Positions 11,599 to 22,801 of a stretch of 61,138 nt of DNA are shown here, in pieces; within the stretch, counting starts at the first letter, position 1, and each line of letters opens with the position of its first letter. The notes beneath the pieces are model-generated. The model saw nothing but the letters and a program-made list of their open reading frames with translations, was not told where the DNA came from and made no database searches. This DNA is from Gnetum montanum (lineage: Eukaryota; Streptophyta; Gnetopsida; Gnetales; Gnetaceae): positions 79,509 to 140,646 of the forward strand of contig MNCI01029535.1 in assembly GCA_015680685.1 (NCBI GenBank), read 5' to 3'. A program made the translations under genes and the position numbers.

Positions 11599-12852
11599 TA
11601 AGGATAGTTGAACTTAGAAGGAGGGGGATGAATAAGTTTGCCAAATTAAAATTTTATAAGCCAAAGCACACATCACATTTAACATGGTTCCCCAACTTGG
11701 GCAGTCGATACTCAAGGGGTAGTTTGTTAGCACACCTTTGGACTTTGTTGCTTTTAAAATGTGGCTTGAAGGGTACCACACCATTTACAACTCTAAGCTC
11801 CACTTCAAAGTGATTTGACACCATGAATTCACTTAACCCTGTAAGGTATTAACAAGCTTATAATGTGGATCCCATAACCTTTACAACTTGAGCTCCACTT
11901 CGGAGTGTTGTGGTGCTACACCAACACTCAATATTATAGGATTTCGACAAGCTCAAGGATAATGCTTTCTGACAAGAAGCGCATCAACCTCATAGGGAAC
12001 CAAAATAGAAACATATATTATAAGGAAAGGATATGACTAATTTTTTTGATCCTTGTACTTTGTGGTATAGCACACTTTGACCATTTACAATAGTACAAAA
12101 AGATAGTACAATAAGGTACAATAACAATAGAATGATGTATACAATGATTGCTTGATATTGAAACTTGCTTACATTCAACACTTGCACATTCCCCAAGAGA
12201 ATGAAGTCTTCTTATAGTCTTGATGTTTTTGAGATTGGTTCAAAATTTGTACAACAGTTATCTAATAGTTACTGGAGATGTCTTCTTTAAGATTCAAACG
12301 TCTTTCTACATCAGACTTCCATTCGAGAGAGTCTTCTTCTCCACAAGGAAGACATCTTTGAGGAGATGTCTTCTTCATAGGACCTTCACAAGGAAGACAT
12401 CTACTGTTTCTAAGATATGTCTTCTTCTAACCAACCTTCAACTTGGCTGAGACATCTTCATCATTAGGGAGACATCTTTTCTTGATAGTAGAAATTTTCT
12501 ATTTCTTCAAGAAGTCTTCATTGATCCTTCTATTCTTTGGACAAGATGTCTACTACTATTGAGAGATGTCTTTACTTGATGGGAGATATTTGCTATTTCT
12601 TAGAGATGTCTTCTCTACAATTAATCCTTCAATGCTAAGGCTTTCTTTTGAACACTAAATTTGAGCTTTGAGGTCTTCATTCATTGTATATGCACTTTGA
12701 ACTCCCACATGCTTCCTTGAGACATTGTAAATGTACTTCTTTAAGCTCTCCTTTTTTTCCAAATCCAAATTCTTGCCCTACAAACATAGCAACCATACAG
12801 GCATCCTTAGTCTCCATGTTTCTTAAGGTTTTATTATACCAAAAGGTCAACA
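11599..12852 (-). mobile_element. 3' LTR of copia element A
   Basis: This LTR belongs to the same family as those at 15163, 17711 and 22802. Its left end carries the family's landmark (aggat.gttgaacttagaaggagggggatgaataag, quoted in part) and its right end reads aaaaggtcaaca. A polypurine tract (minus sense) follows at about 12853-12872, so this is the 3' LTR. The centre holds many gacatctt/aagatgtc motifs (about 12270-12620). The flank ATGGC at 11594-11598 has no visible partner, because the other end of A is missing. Confidence 0.75.
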
Positions 12853-12872
12853 ATATTTCCCTTTTTGATAAT
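12853..12872 (-). promoter_or_regulatory. Polypurine tract of copia A
   Basis: Minus-strand tatcaaaaagggaaatat directly abuts the LTR end. The matching position in copia B (18878 onward) has an equivalent ccaaaaatgggaagat. Confidence 0.6.
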
Positions 12873-13079
12873 GTACAAAACTTGAGAAAATGGGTTAGTC
12901 TAATCACAATATACATAGTCTAATCATAAGCAATTCACTTCTTTCCCCTTTTTGGACATGAACGAAAAGGAAGTAAGCCAAGCTTCCTCTCAACAGGTGC
13001 ACAATTTTTTTTAATTCAATGATAAGAATAAGTAGAAAGAATTACTTGACAAGAAAAGGTTCTAACCCCATATCTTTTC

Positions 13080-13660
13080 ATTGAATTCAACCATCATTTA
13101 TTTAGAGGTTTTGTGAAAGCATCAGCTAGTTGACTCTTTATTCCAATAAACTCTAGCCTTACATGTCCACATTGAGTATGTTCTCATATAAAGTGATGAA
13201 AAATCTAAATATATTTGGTGCAAGAATGTTGGAGTGGATTTTTTGTCATATTGATGGTACTCTTGTTGTCATAGTAAATGTGTGTTGAGTCCTCTTTAAC
13301 ATATAGATCTTTGAGATTTTATCTCATCCAAAGTAGTTGAGCATAGAAACTCTCTGCTAACATATATTTAGCTTCTTTTATTGAGAGGGCCATAGAAGTT
13401 TGCTTCTTAGTTGTCCACGAAACAAGAATTCTTTGAAAAAAGAAACAGTTCCCACTTATGCTTCAATGATCGTTAGAACAACTTGCCCAATTTGCATCAC
13501 CATATCCAGCAAGATCAGGTGGAGATTCCTTTGGATACAAGGACCTAATTAGTAGTACCTTTCAAATAATGGAAAATACTTGTAAAAACTTTGTAATGAG
13601 ATTCCTTTGGAATTTTCTAATATTTGGCATACATTTTGATACTTAAAGCTATATCTAGTC
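13080..13660 (-). pseudogene. Copia A RNase H, decayed
   Basis: The region aligns by eye, base for base, with copia B's RNase H at 19140-19700 (catactt/cattca..., 'agttgactcttta.tcca.taaactcta'). It encodes the C-terminal Ty1/copia RNase H including the remnants of the DN.SAI...KNP..H..TKHI block. No long frame survives. It lies between RT and the 3' LTR, as usual in Ty1/copia. Confidence 0.65.
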
Positions 13661-13664
13661 TACT

Positions 13665-14520
13665 AGTGGTTAACTAAAGTAGACTACCTATCATACCTCT
13701 ATAAGGCTTAAGATCAATATACTTTCCTTGATCATCTTTGATGAGTTTGAAATTTGTAGCCATAGGAGTATTTTTAACTTTAACATTGGCTAAGTTGTAT
13801 TTGAACAAGAGATCTTTAACATATTTGGTTTGGAAAATGAAGGTTCCATCAATTGTTTGATAGATTTGAAACCCAAGAAAATTCTTGAGTTTTCCCATCA
13901 TGCTCATTTCAAATTCAGACTGCATGAGATTAGAAAATCTCTTACAAAAAATTTTGTTAGTGGCAGCAAAAATAATATCATCAACAAAATTTGAACTATC
14001 AGAAGATCTTTATCTTCTATTTTAAGAAATAGAGTAACATTAGCTTTAGCTCTTTCAAAACCATTTGATGTAAGGTATTATGATAGTCTTTGATACCAAG
14101 CTCTTGGAGATTGTTTAAGATCATAGAGATTTTTCTTAAGCTTGTAAACATGATCAAGCTTGATGGAATCAAAAAATCATTTAGATTGTTCAATGTAAAC
14201 TTATTCTTGTATTGTTCCATTCAATAAAGCACTTTTAACATCCATTTAATAGTGCTTGATTTTTTTTAATGCTAGCATATGCTTGAAGAAGTCTAATAGA
14301 TTCCAACCTAGTAACAAGAGCAAAGGTTTCATCAAAATTAGTTCCTTCTTGTTGGTTGTACCCTTTGGCAACCAATCTAGCCTTATTTTTAATGATGTTT
14401 TCATTTTCATTAGTCTTGTTCCTAAAGGCCCATTTTGTTCCAATAACAAGTTTATGATTTGGTCTAAGTATCAATTCCCATACATAATTTCTTGCAATTG
14501 ATTTAGCTCATCTTGCATAG
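13665..14520 (-). pseudogene. Ty1/copia reverse transcriptase of element A
   Basis: The minus strand keeps large blocks of the copia RT domain. KWAFRNKTNENENIIKNKAR and LVAKGYNQQEGTNFDETFA are in the frame at 14235-14474, a VDDIIFAA catalytic block is near 13966-13995 (both aspartates kept), and MGKLKNFLGFQIYQT then TPMATNFKL are in 13674-13925. Frameshifts separate these pieces, so the gene is dead, but it is the best preserved RT in the window. The order integrase-RT-RNase H on the minus strand is the Ty1/copia order. Confidence 0.88.
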
Positions 14521-15162
14521 TAGAAATCCAACTTTCTTCTCCTTTGGCTTCCTTAAAATTTTTGGGTTCAAGTTGGGAGAAGTATTTTGAAAAAGCACAA
14601 CTATATTTGATTTGACTTCTAGTATGAACACCATCTTGAACTTCCCAAATAACATCATTTAGAGAGTGAGATTTGCTAAGCCTAGGTAGTTTTGGTTGGG
14701 TGGAAGATATCTCATGGAGTTCATCATCTTGCCCTTCTTCTTGATCACTATCAATTTCTGAAATTTTGTCAACTTGCACATGAGTGGTGATAGAAAATTT
14801 TTGAATGAGAATAACTTCATCATTAGGTTGAGGAGATGTAATGTCATGATCATCTATTTTGACATTTATGGTTTCTTCTACAGTATACATGCGTTTGTTA
14901 AATACTATGTAAGCCCTACTAACTGGAGAATATCCTAATAAAATCCCTTCATTGGTTTTGGGATCAAATTTTCTCAAGTTATCTTTATCATTTCAAATAT
15001 AAAATTTTAAACCAAAAACATGAAAATATCCTACTAATGGTTTTCTACTAGTCCATGAAAATTTTAGAGGTAGATCTTCTTATCAAAAATTTGTCAAAGA
15101 CATAGCAAGCAATGTTAATGGCTTTGACCTAGAAGTGATGAAAAAGATTTTGATCATTTAAT
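14521..15162 (-). pseudogene. Copia A integrase C-terminus and linker to RT
   Basis: The 168-aa minus-strand frame at 14471-14977 starts with RKFDPKTNEGILLGYSPVSR, a conserved copia block between integrase and RT. It continues through an acidic, serine-rich linker to GVHTRSQIK and the start of RT. The right part (14980-15162) is more decayed. At 15163 the coding sequence is interrupted by a solo LTR; it resumes at 16380. Confidence 0.8.
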
Positions 15163-16374
15163 TGTAGATCATTGAACTTTATGGAGATGAATAAGTTCCC
15201 CAAATTATATTTCTTTTGACAAAGCACACACATTAAATTTAATGTGGTTCCCTAGCATGGATAGTCCACACTTAGAGGGTAGATCGCAAGCATACCTTTG
15301 GACTTTGTTGCTCTCAAATGTGGTTTGAAGGGTACCATACCATGTACAATCTCTAAGCTGAACTCTAAAGTGTTGTGATGTTGCACCAACCACTTAACCC
15401 CATAAGGTCTTGACAAGCTTAGAATGTGGTTTCCAAGCTCCCACAAATTTTACAATCTTGAGCTCCGCTTCGGAGTGTTGTGGCGCTACACCAACACTTA
15501 ATCTTGTAGGATTCTAGCAAGCTTAAGAAAGATGCCTTGCCACAAGAAGCACATCAACCAAGTAGGTTACAAAGGGAGAACAATTATTACAAGGGATGAA
15601 TGCAACTTAGTTTGTTGATCTTTGCACTTTGAGGTACAACACACTTTACAATGTACAAAAGATAATGAAATGAGGAGCAACAATGATTATAATGATTGAC
15701 AAATAATTATACAATGCTTGTACAAGAGCTTGCACTTGTTCCAATGTGAATGATGTCTTGTTATAGCCAATATGCTTATGAATTCATCTTGTAACTTGTG
15801 CAACATCTAGCTAATAATCATGGAAGATGTATTCTTTATGCTTGAGATGTCTTTCTACATTTGGCCTTTATTATGGGAAGACATCTTTGTTTGGGGAAAA
15901 ACGTATTTCTAAAATTGATTTTCATTTTGGGAAGACATATTTGTCTGGTGAAGACATCTTTGCATGATGAAAGATGTCTATCATTTCTTAGAGATGTCTT
16001 TGCCTGTGCATCCTTCAATTCTGCCAAGACATCTACTATTTCTTAGAGATGTATTTTTTCACCTTCCTTTGCATGATGAATTCTTCATTCCTAATTCATA
16101 ACCTTGCAATTCTGCATGCTTCAATGATGACAGCTTTACTTGTGGGTTATTTAGTCCTTGTTTACATTCTTTGAATTCTCTTCCTTTGAGCTCTCCTTTT
16201 GTGGATGAGATGTTGAGACCTTGTGAATGACCTTTTTCTTTGAGCTCTTCTTTGTCTAAACTAGTGCGTTCCTTATTATCTCATCTTGGTCCTACAACCA
16301 TAACAACCACACAACCATACACACAACCTTTGTCTCCATTTTACTTAACATTTTGACACACTAAAAGGTCCACA
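15163..16374 (-). mobile_element. Solo copia LTR inserted in copia A integrase, TSD TTAAT
   Basis: The ends are TGTAGATC and GGTCCACA (TG...CA). The 5-bp direct duplication TTAAT flanks it at 15158-15162 and 16375-16379. It shares the landmark block (gatgaataagttccccaaatt) and the gacatctt-rich core with the other three LTRs. The interrupted gene matches copia B's integrase around 21180-21205 across the gap. There is no internal domain, so this is an LTR left by recombination between the two LTRs of a once complete copy. It must be younger than copia A. Confidence 0.9.
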
Positions 16375-16379
16375 TTAAT

Positions 16380-16600
16380 ATGGTTCTTCCCATCTTATTT
16401 AAGATTCTTTTCCTTCATTTAGCTACCCCATTTTGTTGAGGAGTTCTTGTAGTAGAGAATGATGTAGAATACCATTCATTTGATAGTGCTACTCAAACTT
16501 TGCATTTTTTAATTCACCTCCATTATCACTTTTGATAACTTTAATACCATATTCTTTTTTATTTTGGATTTTCTCTAAAATTATTTGGGAACATCTATCC
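16380..16600 (-). pseudogene. Copia A integrase core fragment
   Basis: The minus strand shows GIKVIKSDNGGELKNAKFE (16500-16550), then, after frameshifts, text matching the T-P-Q-Q-N-G-V-A block (about 16420-16440) of Ty1/copia integrase. Continuing right, similarity to copia B ends near 16600, where the frame passes without a stop into the gypsy C linker. This junction, with no LTR between, marks loss of A's 5' half. Confidence 0.75.
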
Positions 16601-17705
16601 ATTTGAAGTAGTTGATATAGACTAATATTGGCTTTAACCCAATGTAAATCCTCTATTATGTTATATTTTTCTTTAGCATAAAATCCTAGCTTTCTAAACA
16701 TTTTTGGAAGAGGATCTTGATCATATGGTTCATTAGGTTGAGATTTTTCCTTTGAAATTTATCTTTCTTCAAAAGCCTTACATTTTCTGGTAGGCTTTAG
16801 TACTATATTTGGTGGCTTGGATGTGGTAAGTTTCTCTCTTGTACTCCTAAGTTCATATCTAGGCTCCTCGTTGTTATTGAATTTATCACTAGAAGAGTAT
16901 CCCTTCTATAAATCCTTAGAAGTTTCACCACTAGATGACCTTTCTATGTAATGGACTATTGGGTATGCAAACTCTTTGAACTCCTCTTTAGATTTTATTA
17001 GATAAGAGTTTGCTAAAAATTCACTTGATTTTGCTTGTTCAAATTCTACCTAAATATCTAACTTTTTGAACTTTCTATCTTCTTTGATTTTTACTTTTGA
17101 TGTAGCTTTTTTTAACTTAATAATTTTGTTTAACATTTCTTTTAGAGGTTTTTCTTTATTAGATTCTTCAGTTTGAAATTCTATAAAACTAGTGATTATA
17201 GGGAACATTTTGGGTTGAGTTAAACTTTGGAGTGGGAATATTTCTTTTTAAGGTTTCTTTATAAAAGGATGAGTATTTTCAGGGATTAGATTCAATTGTC
17301 TTTCTAATTCTATAGCCTTACTATAAAAATTTGCTAAAGTATTAACATTTGGGGTCCTACGTAACTAGATTGAGATTCTAGGATCTATAGCATTTAGATA
17401 AGTATCTCTTAAAACTTCATTACCTGGGTGAAACTAGTTTTGAAATAAACCAAAAACTCTTTGGAATCTAATGTTAAATTATCTTATTGATTCTTTATTT
17501 TGCTAATTCATTTGAACTAGGCCATTGTATAATTGATGTTTCTTGATTTGATTATCAAATTGGGCTATAAATAAGATTTTCATATAATCTCAACTACTAA
17601 TACTATTGTTAGGTAAGTTTGAGTACCAAATTTGGGCCATGTCCCTAAGGTTACCTATAAAAAACCTACATGCTTAAGTTGGATGTTGAATATTTGCATG
17701 GACAA
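16600..17705 (-). pseudogene. Gypsy element C: gag C-terminal half and gag-protease linker
   Basis: Reading the minus strand from 17705 leftward gives MAQIWYSNLPNNSISS (W...LP..SI.S, the retrotransposon-gag signature), LRDTYLNAIDPRIS, then NTLANFYSKAIELERQLNLI. Near 16600-16700, KYNIIEDLHWVKANISLYQL is a gag-protease linker segment typical of plant Ty3/gypsy. Its N-terminal partner lies on the far side of copia B at 23906-24117, and the two halves join through one copy of the GGGCT target site. Protease and pol of C are missing. It is a different lineage from element D's gag. Confidence 0.75.
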
Positions 17706-17710
17706 GGGCT
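17706..17710. repeat. Target-site duplication of copia B, left copy (GGGCT)
   Basis: GGGCT here matches 23901-23905 on the other side of copia B. A 5-bp duplication is standard for LTR-element integration. Confidence 0.85.
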
Positions 17711-18877
17711 TGAGGATCATAGAACTTAGAAAGTTTCCCAAATCAAGCCTTTATGAAACAAAGCGCACACACACATTTACATGGTTCCCCACCTTGGGTA
17801 CTCCACACTTGAAGGTTAGATTGCAAGCATACCTTTGGAATTTGTTGCCCTCAAAATGTGGTTGAAGGATCTACATCTTGTAGAGTCTTCAAGCCCTACT
17901 CCAGAGTGTTATATTGCAACACCAATGACTCAACCTTACAAGGTCCTGTTAGACTTGGAAATGTGGTTTCAAGGCTTCCACAACCTTTATAATCTTGAGC
18001 TATATACTTGAGTGTTGTACTATAGCACCAACAACTCAATCCTACAGGATCTTGACAAGCTCAAGCACATTAACCCCGCAAGGTAACAAGAATAAGAAGT
18101 ACAAGGGAGAATTGCAACTTAGTTTGTTGATCCATGTATAGTTAGGTACAACACACTTTACAAAGCCAAAATGATAATTTAATGAGGAACAATAGAGAAT
18201 TCAATGATTACAACAAGCCTTTCACATTTTCCACTATACCTCAAGTCTTCTTATAGTTGTCATGTTTCTAAATCCATCTCGGAACTCATGCAATGACTAG
18301 CTAATGATCAATAATGATCATGAGAGACATCTTTCTCATGCTTGAGACATCTCTCTGAATTTGCCTTCAATACTGGGAAGACGTCTTTGTTTCTTGAAAG
18401 ATGTCTTTTTGGATTCTTCCTTCTAGAAGACATCTTTCTAGTACTAACCTTCATTCTATAAAGACATCTTTGCTTTGTGAAAGATGTCTTTGTCTAAGAA
18501 AGAAATCTTGCTATTTCTGAAGACATCTTTGTTTGAGTTTACTCCAATTCTGCCAAGACATCTACTACTTTCTAGAGATGTCACTTTCTTTGCATGATGA
18601 ATCTTTCATTATTTGCCCATATCTATGATCTTCCACATGCTTTAATGATGCTAACTTAGCTTGTATAATATCAAGTTCTTGTCCACATTTTTTGAATGTT
18701 CATTTGAAGACCACGTGGGTGACCTCCTCCCTTAAGTTCTAAACAGTTCATTCCTTGTCCATAACTTTGTTGAATCCAAGTTCTTGTCCTACAAGCATAA
18801 CAACTACACACACATACAAACAAACTTGTTTTCCATTTTTCCTAACATTTTGACAAACCAAAATGGAAAGGTCCATA
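17711..18877 (-). mobile_element. 3' LTR of copia B
   Basis: It begins TGAGGATCATAGAAC and ends aaaggtccata, then meets a polypurine tract (minus sense, about 18878-18895). It is about 1.17 kb against about 1.10 kb for the partner LTR at 22802-23900. The core at 18320-18590 has many paired gaagacatctt/aagatgtcttt motifs. Confidence 0.85.
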
Positions 18878-19099
18878 ATCTTCCCATTTTTGGTAATGTC
18901 CAAAACTTAAGAAAATGGATTAGCCTTGTCCTAATAATAATAACACATTTTACCTACTTCTTTCTCTTTTTGGACATAACAAAAAAGGTGAGATAAACTC
19001 TCCCTAGAAATAGAGAAAAGAAAATGTTTTTGGTGTTTTGGATTTGGGATTTTTGTGTCATTTTGTTTTAATTTCAATAGAAAGATTGAACAATCTCAC

Positions 19100-19700
19100 A
19101 TGATAGGACAAGGTCCTATCCCCATATCCTTGCATAGAGATGCCAAACATTATTCATTCAAGGGTTTGGTAAAGGTATCAACTAGTTGACTTTTAGTTCT
19201 ATTGAATTCTAGTTTGACATGACCATATTGTGTATGCTCCCATATGAAATGATGATGAATCTCAATATGTTTGGTACAAGAATGTTGGATTGGATTCTTG
19301 GTCATGTTGATGGCACTCTTGTTATCATAGTAGATAGGAGTTGAGTTTATGTTTACTCCTAGATCTTTGAGAGGCTCTTTCATCCAAGGTAATTAAGCAT
19401 AAAAAATGTTGGTAGAGATGTATTCAACCTCTGTAGTTGAAAGAACTATAGTGGTTTGCTTCTTGGTTGTCTAAGAAATGAAACTTCTTCCCAAAAAGAA
19501 AAAATTACCACTCATGCTATGACAATCATTAGAATAGCTTGCCTAATCTACATCACAATAACAAACAAGATCAAGAGGGAAATCCTTTGGATACCAAAGA
19601 CCCCAGTTAGTAGTACCTTTTAAGTAATGAAAGATTCTTGTAACAACCTGATAGTAAGAATATTTTGGAGCTAACTAATATCTAGCATACAATCCTATAC
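19100..19700 (-). pseudogene. Copia B RNase H
   Basis: The minus-strand frame at 19150-19383 reads IYYDNKSAINMTKNPIQHS, then TKHIEIHHHF and QLVDTFTKPL, the classic C-terminus of Ty1/copia pol. A Tyr stands where the family usually has Cys before DN. The rest of the domain up to 19700 is broken by stops. It would remove RNA from the RNA/DNA hybrid. Confidence 0.85.
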
Positions 19701-20745
19701 TTAAGCTATATTTGGTTGACTTGTAGTTAGATAAATAAGACTGATAATCATACCTCTATAAAGCTTGGAATCAATTGGCTTACCTTGGTAATCTTTAGCA
19801 AGTTTAGAATTTGTAGTCGTTGGAGTACCTTTAAATTTAACATTATCCAAGAAATATTTTAGTAGAAGATCTTTTACATACTTAATTTAACATAAGAAGG
19901 TTCCATCAGTTGTTTGAAAGATCTAAAACCCAAGAAAGTTCTTGAGTTCGCCCATCATATCCATTTCAAATTCGGATTGCATGAGATCAAAATTTTTTTT
20001 GCAAAGGATTCCATTAGTGGCACCAAAAATAATATCATAAACATAGATTTGAATAGTTAGAAGATCTTTTCCTTCTATTTTAGTAAATAACATAATGTCA
20101 ACCTTACCTCTTTCAAACCCATTAGATATGAGATGTTGGGAAAGTCTTTCATACCAAGCTCTTAAAGCTTGTTTAAGACCATAGGAAGCCTTCTTGTGTT
20201 TGTGGACATAATTAGTCTTAATGGAATCAAAAAATCCTTTAGGTTATTCAATATAAATTTCTTCTTGTATGGCTCCATTTAGGAATGCAATTTTGACATC
20301 CATTTGATGATGCTTGATGTTTTTGATACTTGTATAAGTAAGAAGAAGTCTAATAGATTCCAGCCTAACAATAGGAGCAAAAGTTTCATCAAAGTCTATT
20401 CCTTCTTATTGGTTGTATCCTTTGGTAACTAATCTAGCCTTGTTCTTTATGATGTTTTGATTTTCAATAGTCTTGTTTCTAAAGATGTAGTTAGTCCTAA
20501 TAATAGGTTTATCAGTAGGCTTAGGTGTTAATTCCCATACATCATCTCTAGAAAATTGGATAAGTTCATATTGCATCGCGAAAATCCATCCCTCATCTCT
20601 TTCAAAATTTTTGTATTCAAGTTGAGAAAGATATGGGGAAAAAGCACATATCTCTTTAATTTTGCTTCTAGTATGAACACCATCTTGAACTTCTCCAATT
20701 ACATTGTTAATAGAGTGAGTTTTGCTAAGTTTGAGCATTTTTGGT
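19700..20745 (-). pseudogene. Copia B reverse transcriptase
   Basis: The frame at 20406-20738 holds the RT N-terminus: WIFAMQYELIQF, WELTPKPTD, IFRNKTIENQN and NKARLVTKGYNQ. Further left the catalytic block reads YVYDIIFGAT at about 20022-20055, so the first Asp of the Y-V-D-D motif is Tyr. That is lethal for polymerisation unless the element was non-autonomous when it moved. Multiple stops follow. Confidence 0.85.
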
Positions 20746-21970
20746 AGAGTGGGAGATATTTCTTAATCATCATCATTATCTTCCTCTTCATGTTTACTAC
20801 TGCTACTAAAGTTGGGTTGGACAATTTCTAAATGAGAATAGTTTCATCATTAGGTTAAGGACACGTAATGTCATAGTCATCTATTTTAACATTTATGGTT
20901 TCATCTAATGTATTTTTTCTTTTATTAAACACTCTATATGTCCTACTAACTAGAGAATAATCTAAGAAAATTCATTCATTGGTTTTTGCATCAAACTTTC
21001 TCAAGGTATCCTTATCATTTAGGATATAACATTTTGATCCAAAAACATGAAAGTAAGCTTCTAAGGGCTTACTACCAATCCATAATCCATAAGCGGTTTT
21101 GGAAGTGAATATTCTTACCATAACTCTATTGGACACATATTAGGTAGTGTTGGTAGCTTTAGCCTAGAAGTGGTGAGGAAGACCCCACTCATTTAATATC
21201 ATTCTCCCCATCTTGTTTAAGATTTTGTTCTTACATTTAGCTACACCATTTTTTGAGGAGCTTTTGTAGTAGAGAATTGATGTAGAATGCCATTCATTTG
21301 ACAAAATTGTTCAAATTTTGCATTTTTAACCTCATCTCCATTGTCACTTTTGATAACCTTAATACCATATCCTTTTTCTTTTTAGATTTGATTGCTAATT
21401 CTTAAAAAATGATCAAACACTTCATCTTTGTGAAATAAAAAGGCAACCCAAGTAAAGTAAGAGTAATCATCAACAATAGTTAGAAAATATCTTTTCTTTT
21501 CTAGGCTAAGAGTTTGAATTGGACCAACTACTTCCATATGAAGTAAGTCTAAGGGATGAGTAATAGAAATACAAATTTTCTTACCAAATCTTATCTTTGT
21601 TTGTTTTTCCTTTTGATAGGATTTACATGTATTTAGGTTGAAATCTTTAAGCTTAGGGAGACCACACACCATTTCTTTTGTTACCAAGGTTTGGAGAATT
21701 TCCTTGTTGATGTGGCCCAATTTCCTATGCCAAAGACATGTGTCATCTACAAAACTTGCTAAGCACTTGGATTTAAGGTTAGGAGAGTTTCCAAATATAG
21801 TAGTATATACATTTCCTTTTCTAGGTCCTTTAATCACAATATTTCTAGTAGATAAATCTTGCATTCTACAAATTTCTTTTGAAAAGGTAACATTAAAATT
21901 GGAGTCGCAAAGTTGACTCACACGAAGGAAATTATGTTTTAATCCATCAACAAAAAAAACTGTCACAGTG
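20746..21970 (-). pseudogene. Copia B GAG-pre-integrase and integrase
   Basis: The 194-aa frame at 21382-21966 shows LWHRKLGHINKEIL and GLPKLKDF, then CKSYQKEKQ, the HHCC zinc region with one Cys replaced by Tyr. It continues with LLHMEVVGPIQT (family D replaced by E) and VDDYSYFTWVAFLFHKDE, matching the Ty1/copia integrase core. Left of a frameshift the block IKVIKSDNGDE (normally ..DNGGE) follows, then the C-terminal KFDAKTNE-like block near 20960. Copia A has the same gene at 14521-16600. Confidence 0.88.
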
Positions 21971-22019
21971 GGTAATGCCTTACCTTTTCCCCCTATGATA
22001 CCAATATCTGTTATGTGTG

Positions 22020-22320
22020 CTTCTATGTCATCTCCAAATGTGACTGTATCACAATTTTATTCTATGAAGTGGGTGAAGCAAGATTTGTCATCTATCATGT
22101 GCCTTGAACACCCATTGTTAATATACCATGTGGTAGAATTGTCATTGGAGAAGGTAATTTGTGCCATAAAATTCTTTTCAACCTTTCCTTTTTTCTCTCT
22201 CCAACCCTGCATGGTTTTCTTTCTAGGATGGTTTTGCAAAAACCAAGAATTTTGATGCATTTTAAGATAACAATAAGCTTGAACATGACTGTATTTACCA
22301 AAAAAGAAACATTTCAAGTT
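22020..22320 (-). pseudogene. Copia B zinc knuckle and aspartic protease
   Basis: The frame 22057-22317 starts with CFFFGKYSHVQAYC, a CX2CX4HX4C nucleocapsid knuckle with its second Cys changed. It ends with WYINNGCSRHMIDDKS, where copia proteases have W-x-I-D-S-G; the active-site D-S is N-N. Gag packages element RNA, and the protease matures it. Confidence 0.8.
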
Positions 22321-22787
22321 ATTTGATGTAGAGGCTTTGCTAAACCTAGATAACTGCTATTTTTGATTCTTAGGTTTCTCCAAGGAGCTCTTGTTCATTT
22401 GCTCAAACATTCTTGTTAGTTTTTGAATCTCAACCCTAAGGTTTAAGTTTTTCCTTTTAAGATAAGACCATTAATTATCAATAATTTTGATTTTTATTTC
22501 CTTGGCATGTAAAGCATCTTTTATTTCAATGCACAATTTTTGAAAGAAAAAATGCTATGTAAAAATGTTTCATATCTATCTTCAAAGGAAGTGGTATTTT
22601 GATAATTATAAGAATTGTTAACTTTACAAGCATAGTCTTCTATCTTTCTAAATGTAAGAAAGGAAATAATATACTTGATAAAAGAGGTGACAAATGAATT
22701 GAATGCACTAGCTAATAATGTCCATTAGGCTCCGTTTGATGCTAAATGTCCCTTCCGTGTTCATTCTTGAAGAGAGCAAGAGTACTA
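22320..22787 (-). pseudogene. Copia B residual gag linker and leader
   Basis: Only about 470 bp separate the zinc knuckle from the primer-binding site, far less than the roughly 1 kb or more usual for copia gag plus leader. The left part still encodes a Lys-rich coiled-coil-like linker (LKRKNLNLRVEIQKLTRMFE). The conserved N-terminal gag domain is not seen, which suggests an internal deletion. Confidence 0.6.
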
Positions 22788-22801
22788 GGCTCTAATACCA
22801 C
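22788..22801 (-). promoter_or_regulatory. Primer-binding site of copia B (initiator tRNA-Met type)
   Basis: Minus-strand TGGTATTAGAGCC directly follows the LTR. It differs by one base from TGGTATCAGAGC, the classic complement of the plant initiator tRNA-Met 3' end used by Ty1/copia elements. Confidence 0.9.

Noticed and set aside
14256-14501. 81-aa plus-strand ORF within copia A
   Set aside because: Antisense shadow of the RT frame on the minus strand, which has clear RT motifs.
17711-18877. LTR considered as shared between copia A and B in a tandem
   Set aside because: Its outer side has no tRNA-Met primer site and is gypsy C gag with the TSD GGGCT, so it is simply B's 3' LTR.
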